Shown here: piece by piece, positions 14,173 through 18,426 of the stretch | Position numbering within the stretch: the first letter of the stretch is position 1 | Layout of the letters: each line of letters opens with the position of its first letter | DNA from: CALFUK01 sp964450495 | GTDB lineage: Bacteria; Bacteroidota; Bacteroidia; Chitinophagales; Saprospiraceae | DNA: 18,426 nt | Assembly (NCBI GenBank): GCA_964450495.1 | Contig: CAYVFU010000088.1 | Coordinates: forward strand, 1-18,426 | Direction: 5' to 3' | Translations under genes and position numbers: made by a program | The notes under the pieces: model-generated | Told to the model about the DNA's origin: nothing | The model's input: the letters and a program-made list of their open reading frames with translations, nothing else | Database searches by the model: none

Positions 14173-15219
14173 ATGTATTGTATGAGTTGGTGGAAACTCC
14201 TTAGTGTTTTGCTCTTAACATACGTAATCATCGCAGGATTTACTGTACCTCTTAAACCTGGGATTGCATTAGTGTCTCCCCAAACAACGCCTTCAAATTC
14301 GATTTTACAGTTATCAATTGAAGGATACAACACACATTTTGAATCTGGTAAACAATCCTTAGAAGCGTGGTTAAAGTTGGATTCTATTCATGGCGTACGA
14401 GCGAATAAGATTATTGTTAAAAATGATAATTTGATGGAGGCGACATTTGCTATTGGTACAATTGAAAATCAATTTACTGATGCCACATTATACGTCAATA
14501 ATGATATAGATAATACAGCATTCTTACCATCCGCAATTAGAATCACAAAAAGTGGCAATACTTCAAACTACACAAAGCAGCTTATTCCCTATGAGCGATT
14601 GAGTAGCAAAGCAGGATTTTTATTCCCCTATAGGGAAATCCTGAATGAAACAATCAGAAATACATTTTTCCATGTCGCACTATGGATGTCAATGTTTGCT
14701 TTATTGGTTGTGGGACTGTACCATGGATGTCAATACTTACGAACTAAAAATATTCTATACGATTCGAAAGCATCCTCTTATAATATGATTGCCATTGTCT
14801 ACGGCTTGCTTGGATTAGCAACTGGATCTATATGGGCAAAATACACATGGGGTACTTGGTGGACAACAGATATAAAATTAAATATGGCAGCGATCTCGAT
14901 GTTGATTTACGTAGCCTATGCAATTTTAAGAGCATCAGTAGATGACATTGACAAGAGAGCTAGGTTATCAGCATTGTATGCACTCTTTGCTTTTGCAGCT
15001 ATGATTCCATTATTATTTGTGTTACCACGAATGGGAAATGTCATCAGTCTGCATCCTGGAAATGGAGGGAATCCTGCCTTGGGAGGAGAAGATATGGACA
15101 ACACATTGCGCATGGTGTTTTACCCAGCTGTCATAGGTCTGTTTTTGTTTGGAATGTGGATTGCGACCATTCGTACAAGAATTGAAACGTTATTCTACAA
15201 AAAATCTCAATTGGAATGA
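14173..15219 (+). CDS. ccmC: CcmC-type cytochrome c maturation protein with inserted periplasmic Ig-like domain
   Basis: A 348-residue membrane protein with a first helix at about 8-26 and five more from about 164 on. The periplasmic tryptophan-rich motif WGTWWTTD (226-233) and the flanking histidines H167 (TFFHVAL) and H294 (SLHPGNG) are the heme- and CcmE-handling elements of CcmC/CcsA proteins. Typical CcmC is about 220-250 residues. The excess is a beta-rich stretch at about 30-127 between helices 1 and 2. It resembles IPT/TIG-like immunoglobulin domains seen in Bacteroidota surface proteins: a GYNTHFESG turn, IIVKNDNLMEATFAI, TLYVNNDIDNTAFLPSAIRI. Its role is unknown and might be contact with CcmE or an apocytochrome. 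The ATG at 14173 abuts the ccmB stop; an internal ATG three codons later is also possible. It overlaps ccmD by 4 bases. Confidence 0.85.
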   Translation: MYCMSWWKLLSVLLLTYVIIAGFTVPLKPGIALVSPQTTPSNSILQLSIEGYNTHFESGKQSLEAWLKLDSIHGVRANKIIVKNDNLMEATFAIGTIENQFTDATLYVNNDIDNTAFLPSAIRITKSGNTSNYTKQLIPYERLSSKAGFLFPYREILNETIRNTFFHVALWMSMFALLVVGLYHGCQYLRTKNILYDSKASSYNMIAIVYGLLGLATGSIWAKYTWGTWWTTDIKLNMAAISMLIYVAYAILRASVDDIDKRARLSALYALFAFAAMIPLLFVLPRMGNVISLHPGNGGNPALGGEDMDNTLRMVFYPAVIGLFLFGMWIATIRTRIETLFYKKSQLE

Positions 15220-15416
15220 AAAAAGTATACTTATTTTTAATGACCGTAATCATTCCACAGCTGTTGGCTGCTCAAGCTTCAGATGATTTTTTACGTAGTA
15301 CTGGTAAAATATATTCTGTTGTGGTGGTTCTAGTCATTATGTTTTTAGGTCTCGTGTTTTATGTTTGGCGTTTAGACAAAAAAGTCAAACAAATGGAAGA
15401 CGAAAGGACCGATTAA
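15216..15416 (+). CDS. Small CcmD-like membrane protein
   Basis: A 66-residue protein with a signal-like N-terminus (MKKVYLFLMTVIIPQLLAAQ), a short spacer, one clear transmembrane helix (about 31-50) and a charged cytoplasmic tail (RLDKKVKQMEDERTD). Size, topology and position directly after ccmC, with an ATGA overlap of the two genes, fit the small CcmD-type subunit that helps release heme-loaded CcmE. Sequence conservation of CcmD is low, so position carries most of the weight. The N-terminal hydrophobic stretch could be a cleaved signal peptide or a second helix. Confidence 0.7.
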   Translation: MKKVYLFLMTVIIPQLLAAQASDDFLRSTGKIYSVVVVLVIMFLGLVFYVWRLDKKVKQMEDERTD

Positions 15417-15455
15417 TTGCGTTGTAAGCGAAAATATCTTAACTAAAATATACAC

Positions 15456-16877
15456 ATGAAAAAATTCAATGAACCGAGCTTTTACGAAGGAGTTATGCTA
15501 AACTTCGATAAAGCTGCAGGATTGACTTCACATCCTAAGGGCTTATTAGATCAAATACGAGAATGTAACTCAGTATATCAGATGAGATTTCCTGTCAAAA
15601 TGGGCAATCAGTATGAAGTGATAGAAGCTTATCGTGTGCAACATTCACATCACAGATCTCCAACCAAAGGAGGAATTCGTTTTTCAGAACATGCCAGCCA
15701 AGAAGAAGTCATGGCACTTGCTGCTTTGATGACATTTAAATGTGCTCTCGTGGATGTACCATTTGGTGGAGCTAAAGGTGGTGTCAAAATCAATCATAAG
15801 AAATACAACAGAGATCAGCTTGAAAGAATAACAAGACGTTACACAGTCGAACTTATCCGCAAAGGATTTATAGGACCAAGCGTAGATGTCCCTGCACCTG
15901 ACTACGGGACAGGCGCAAGAGAGATGGCATGGATACTTGATACTTACCGCACATTTGCAAATGAAGAAATAGATGCAGTCGGTTGTGTTACTGGAAAGCC
16001 TGTCAATCAAAATGGTATCAGAGGTAGAACTGAAGCAACGGGTAGGGGAGTCTATTATGGTATGAGGGAATTGTTACAACAAGAAAAGGAGATGAAAGAT
16101 ATAGGTCTCACACCAGGGATCGCAGGGAAAACATTAGTCATTCAAGGTCTAGGAAATGTAGGCTCATACACAGCCTCCATATCTGTGGATGAAGGCGATG
16201 CTAAAGTTATCGCTGTCGCTGAATATGATGGCACGATTTATAATCCAGATGGGATCAATGTGCAAAAACTCATCAGCTATAAAAAAGCAAAAGGTAAAGT
16301 GAGTGGATTTCCAGGTGGCAAATTGCTAAAAGGAAAAGACGACTGGATAAAAATCAAATGTGATATTCTTGTTCCTGCTGCACTGGAAAGCCAAATCCAC
16401 GCTGGTAATGCAAAAAAGGTTAAAGCCAAAATTATTGCAGAAGCAGCCAACGGACCTGTTACAGCAAAAGCAGAGGAGATCCTCACCAAGAAAGGAGTCA
16501 TCATTATACCTGATATGTATTTAAATGCAGGCGGAGTAACAGTCTCATACTTCGAATGGTTGAAAAATTTGTCTCATATGCGCTTTGGTCGGATGGACAA
16601 ACGATTCAATCAAAATACCTATTTCAATCTTGTCAACATGGTCGAAAAAATGACGGGTAAGACAGTGTCTAAAGCCAATAAGGAGCTGTTGACTAAAGGT
16701 GGAGATGAAATTGATTTGGTCAGAAGTGGACTTGAAGAAACAATGATCAATGCTTACCATAACATCAGAGAAGTCAAAAACAGACGTAAAAAGGTAAAGA
16801 CATACAGAGAAGCTGCGTTCATCAATGCCATAGATAAGATTGCTGGAGACTATGAGATGATGGGGATATTTCCTTGA
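15456..16877 (+). CDS. Glu/Leu/Phe/Val dehydrogenase family, probable glutamate dehydrogenase
   Basis: A 473-residue amino acid dehydrogenase catalysing reversible oxidative deamination, most likely of glutamate to 2-oxoglutarate. SPTKGGIRF (68-76) holds the substrate lysine K71, and VPFGGAKGGVKINH (101-114) holds the catalytic K107. DVPAPDYGTG (144-153) holds the catalytic D149. The Rossmann domain has GLGNVG at 231-236, and an acidic E256 near the end of its second strand hints at NAD use. AEAANGP (329-335) and LNAGGVTVSYFEWLKN (356-371) complete the fold. The region after 372 is somewhat longer than in the common 420-450 residue enzymes. It follows the ccm genes by 39 bases and may share their transcript. 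Paired hairpins follow its stop codon. Leucine dehydrogenase is shorter and less likely. Confidence 0.87.
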   Translation: MKKFNEPSFYEGVMLNFDKAAGLTSHPKGLLDQIRECNSVYQMRFPVKMGNQYEVIEAYRVQHSHHRSPTKGGIRFSEHASQEEVMALAALMTFKCALVDVPFGGAKGGVKINHKKYNRDQLERITRRYTVELIRKGFIGPSVDVPAPDYGTGAREMAWILDTYRTFANEEIDAVGCVTGKPVNQNGIRGRTEATGRGVYYGMRELLQQEKEMKDIGLTPGIAGKTLVIQGLGNVGSYTASISVDEGDAKVIAVAEYDGTIYNPDGINVQKLISYKKAKGKVSGFPGGKLLKGKDDWIKIKCDILVPAALESQIHAGNAKKVKAKIIAEAANGPVTAKAEEILTKKGVIIIPDMYLNAGGVTVSYFEWLKNLSHMRFGRMDKRFNQNTYFNLVNMVEKMTGKTVSKANKELLTKGGDEIDLVRSGLEETMINAYHNIREVKNRRKKVKTYREAAFINAIDKIAGDYEMMGIFP

Positions 16878-17199
16878 TTAGCAATAGGCTTTTTAGAATA
16901 AATCTTCTGCATTTACAACAATAATAACCTGCCATTATGCAGGCTCTTTATGCCTGCCTGTTGAGGCAGGTTATCTTTTAACTTTAACTAATATAAAATT
17001 TGTTTTACTAGAATGTCCCTGCTGTCAATCAGTCTTAATGCTTGAGCCACTTTCTGCGATCCCAAAAAACTTATGCATTAGGTTAAACATAAACAGAATT
17101 GGTTTAGCCATAACAAAGTCAGGCTAATAAGTTTCTAAAGAACTGAATATTAGGCTTCTAAAATTAGAATCGTACAGTTGACTGCATTATTATTACGTG
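16878..17199. other. 322-base intergenic region: hairpins, no gene
   Basis: No coding signal is seen. Besides the paired hairpins at 16925-16980, there is an 8-base stem with one G-U pair, GGTTAAAC (17081-17088) and GTTTAGCC (17102-17109), and a short inverted repeat TTCTAA-AA-TTAGAA (17156-17169). The promoter of the following deaminase gene should lie here, but no exact TAnnTTTG box was found. Confidence 0.5.
16925..16980 (+). terminator. Paired hairpins / probable terminator after the glutamate dehydrogenase gene
   Basis: Two adjacent hairpins are visible: CCTGC (16928-16932) with GCAGG (16939-16943), and CCTGCCT (16953-16959) with AGGCAGG (16964-16970) around a GTTG loop, followed by TTATCTTTTAA. 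The outer TAACCTGCC (16925-16933) can also pair perfectly with GGCAGGTTA (16965-16973), an alternative to both inner stems. It begins about 48 bases after the stop codon. A terminator is the simplest reading; a dispersed palindromic repeat is possible. Confidence 0.6.
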
Positions 17200-18426
17200 A
17201 TGTTAGATGACAGCAGAATGGACTTTGTTAGACCCCGCTTGCAGCTCGCAGCCTTAGGTGCTATCATACTGATGTTTAGTTCATGCAGATCGACTAATCC
17301 AATGACGAGTCAGCCGACTGTGAATGCTGCAGCGAGTTATTTACAGCAAAGAAATGATTTACTAATAGCCGACCAGTCCTCAAATTTTTCCAATTCTATT
17401 CAGCTCAACGATGAAGAACTTAGGCTTGATTCTTTACTACATCACATGCGAGAAAAAAAAATAAAAACCTATAAGGAGACTCATTTCTTTCCGCCTGCAC
17501 GAAATTTTTATCAGTCTAAAGAGCACATCGAAAATGACAATCTATTCCATATCATTCAAAAGATGCCAAAGGGTGGAGCCTTGCATGTGCACACAATGGC
17601 GATGGGCAAAGCAGACTGGGTAATCGAGACAGCAGTAGCAACACCTAATATGTATATTTACTGGGGAGATGAATTGAGTGGGCCACATATCAAAGGTCAA
17701 TTTATGGCATATCGTCAGGACGAAAAGCCCAGCGGCTATCGCTCAGTCAATAAACTTGTACAAGAGGATCAAGACAACAAAGAAATCATAAAGTCTTTAT
17801 TAACTTTTGATGAGACGGTCAATCAAGACTCATTTGATATATGGAATGATTTCGAAAAAATCTTTCAACGCATGACTGGTTTTATGAGATACGAACCCAT
17901 ATTCCCCGCCTATTTAAAACATGGCTTCGAAATTTTAATCAATGATAATGTCCAACACGTTGAATTAAGGATGCCATTCAGAAATAATATTTATAATCTT
18001 ACGGATGACAACTCAGATCAAAGTATAAAGCCTTTCGTTAAGTATCTGAATGAATCATTAGACTATGCTCGGTCACTCAACCCAAACTTTACAGCAAGGA
18101 TTATCCATGCCAATCTGCGGTTTAGAAATAACAATACAATCTGGGCAGATATGCAGCAGGCATTAGCACACAAAAGCATCGCACCTGATTGGTTAGCTGG
18201 TTATGATCTTGTTGCCGAAGAAGATAACGGACACCCTACACTATTCCATTTGGAGAGCTTCTTAAAGTTAGATTCATTGGAAAAAGTCAGCAATACAGAA
18301 TTGCCATTATACCTGCATAATGGCGAAAGTAACTGGATAAATAATCACAACCTCTATGATGCTGTTCTATTAAACAGTCGGCGGATTGGACATGGCTTTA
18401 ATTTATATCGGTTCCCTAGTCTCATA
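17200..18426 (+). CDS. ADA2/ADGF-type adenosine deaminase lipoprotein, 3'-truncated
   Basis: The frame is open from 17200 to the right edge (409 codons). Two starts are possible, ATG 17200 and ATG 17218; the second gives a compact lipoprotein signal (MDFVRPRLQLAALGAIILMF then SSC), with the lipidated Cys at residue 29 of the longer form. The zinc-dependent deaminase motifs are PKGGALHVH (H129, H131 in the longer numbering), LHNGES (H373 and E376, the zinc ligand and catalytic Glu) and RRIGHGFNLY (H398). These correspond to H15/H17, H214/E217 and H238 of classical adenosine deaminase. The paired Asp residues that should follow are beyond the edge. The long segment before the first motif and the HxxE/GHG wording fit the ADA2/CECR1/ADGF branch, whose members are extracellular. 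It would act outside the cytoplasm on adenosine or a related purine. Confidence 0.83.
   Translation, partial: MLDDSRMDFVRPRLQLAALGAIILMFSSCRSTNPMTSQPTVNAAASYLQQRNDLLIADQSSNFSNSIQLNDEELRLDSLLHHMREKKIKTYKETHFFPPARNFYQSKEHIENDNLFHIIQKMPKGGALHVHTMAMGKADWVIETAVATPNMYIYWGDELSGPHIKGQFMAYRQDEKPSGYRSVNKLVQEDQDNKEIIKSLLTFDETVNQDSFDIWNDFEKIFQRMTGFMRYEPIFPAYLKHGFEILINDNVQHVELRMPFRNNIYNLTDDNSDQSIKPFVKYLNESLDYARSLNPNFTARIIHANLRFRNNNTIWADMQQALAHKSIAPDWLAGYDLVAEEDNGHPTLFHLESFLKLDSLEKVSNTELPLYLHNGESNWINNHNLYDAVLLNSRRIGHGFNLYRFPSLI

Noticed and set aside
16277..16760. Minus-strand open frames of 75 and 71 codons opposite glutamate dehydrogenase
   Set aside because: Both are antisense shadows of a highly conserved enzyme.
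1..18426. tRNA, rRNA, CRISPR arrays, insertion sequences, att sites
   Set aside because: I looked for cloverleaf-like segments, regular direct repeats and transposase or integrase motifs on both strands and saw none; small structured RNAs cannot be excluded by eye.

Overview
The window looks like chromosome from a low-GC, free-living Bacteroidota, probably of the Saprospiria type. The grounds are family content (ExbD/TolR, a POTRA-less Omp85 barrel, a CcmB/CcmC/CcmD-like block, an LysM-like Amidase_3 protein), several TAnnTTTG-type -7 boxes, weak Shine-Dalgarno signals and A+T-rich spacers. This is inference from recognisable families; no rRNA, tRNA, CRISPR array, integrase or transposase was seen.

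Layout. 1-483: the 3' end of an exbD/tolR-like gene, cut by the left edge. 630-2450 (+): an Omp85/BamA-TamA-type outer-membrane barrel and a family 2 glycosyltransferase. 2518-3218 (-): two gene remnants, the N-terminus of a Gfo/Idh/MocA oxidoreductase joined out of frame to the C-terminus of a mannonate-dehydratase-like enolase-superfamily enzyme, apparently a deletion scar. 3289-11032 (-): a tightly packed six-gene operon, in transcription order tetR, crotonase, molybdopterin oxidoreductase, biotinyl-carboxyltransferase, SDR, and acyl-CoA dehydrogenase-SCP2 fusion. A perfect inverted repeat lies just upstream of tetR. 11216-11857 (-): a MIP/aquaporin channel with its own terminator. 12199-13431 (-): an LysM-like/Amidase_3 cell-wall amidase. 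13513-15416 (+): ccmB, ccmC with an inserted periplasmic Ig-like domain, and a small ccmD-like gene. 15456-16877 (+): a glutamate dehydrogenase followed by paired hairpins. 17200-18426 (+): an ADA2/ADGF-type adenosine deaminase lipoprotein, cut by the right edge.

The most interesting part is the 7.7-kb operon. It combines a dehydrogenase, carboxylase half, hydratase and alcohol dehydrogenase, the toolkit of an acyl-CoA pathway with a carboxylation step (as in leucine or acyclic-terpene catabolism), with a cytoplasmic single-subunit molybdenum enzyme and a lipid-binding SCP2 domain. The carboxyltransferase carries its own biotinyl domain but no biotin carboxylase is encoded here; it resembles the C-terminal half of single-chain long-chain acyl-CoA carboxylases. 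I read the operon as a TetR-controlled catabolic pathway for a long or branched, perhaps isoprenoid, acyl substrate that I cannot identify. The other regions are mostly housekeeping genes with a few odd architectures.
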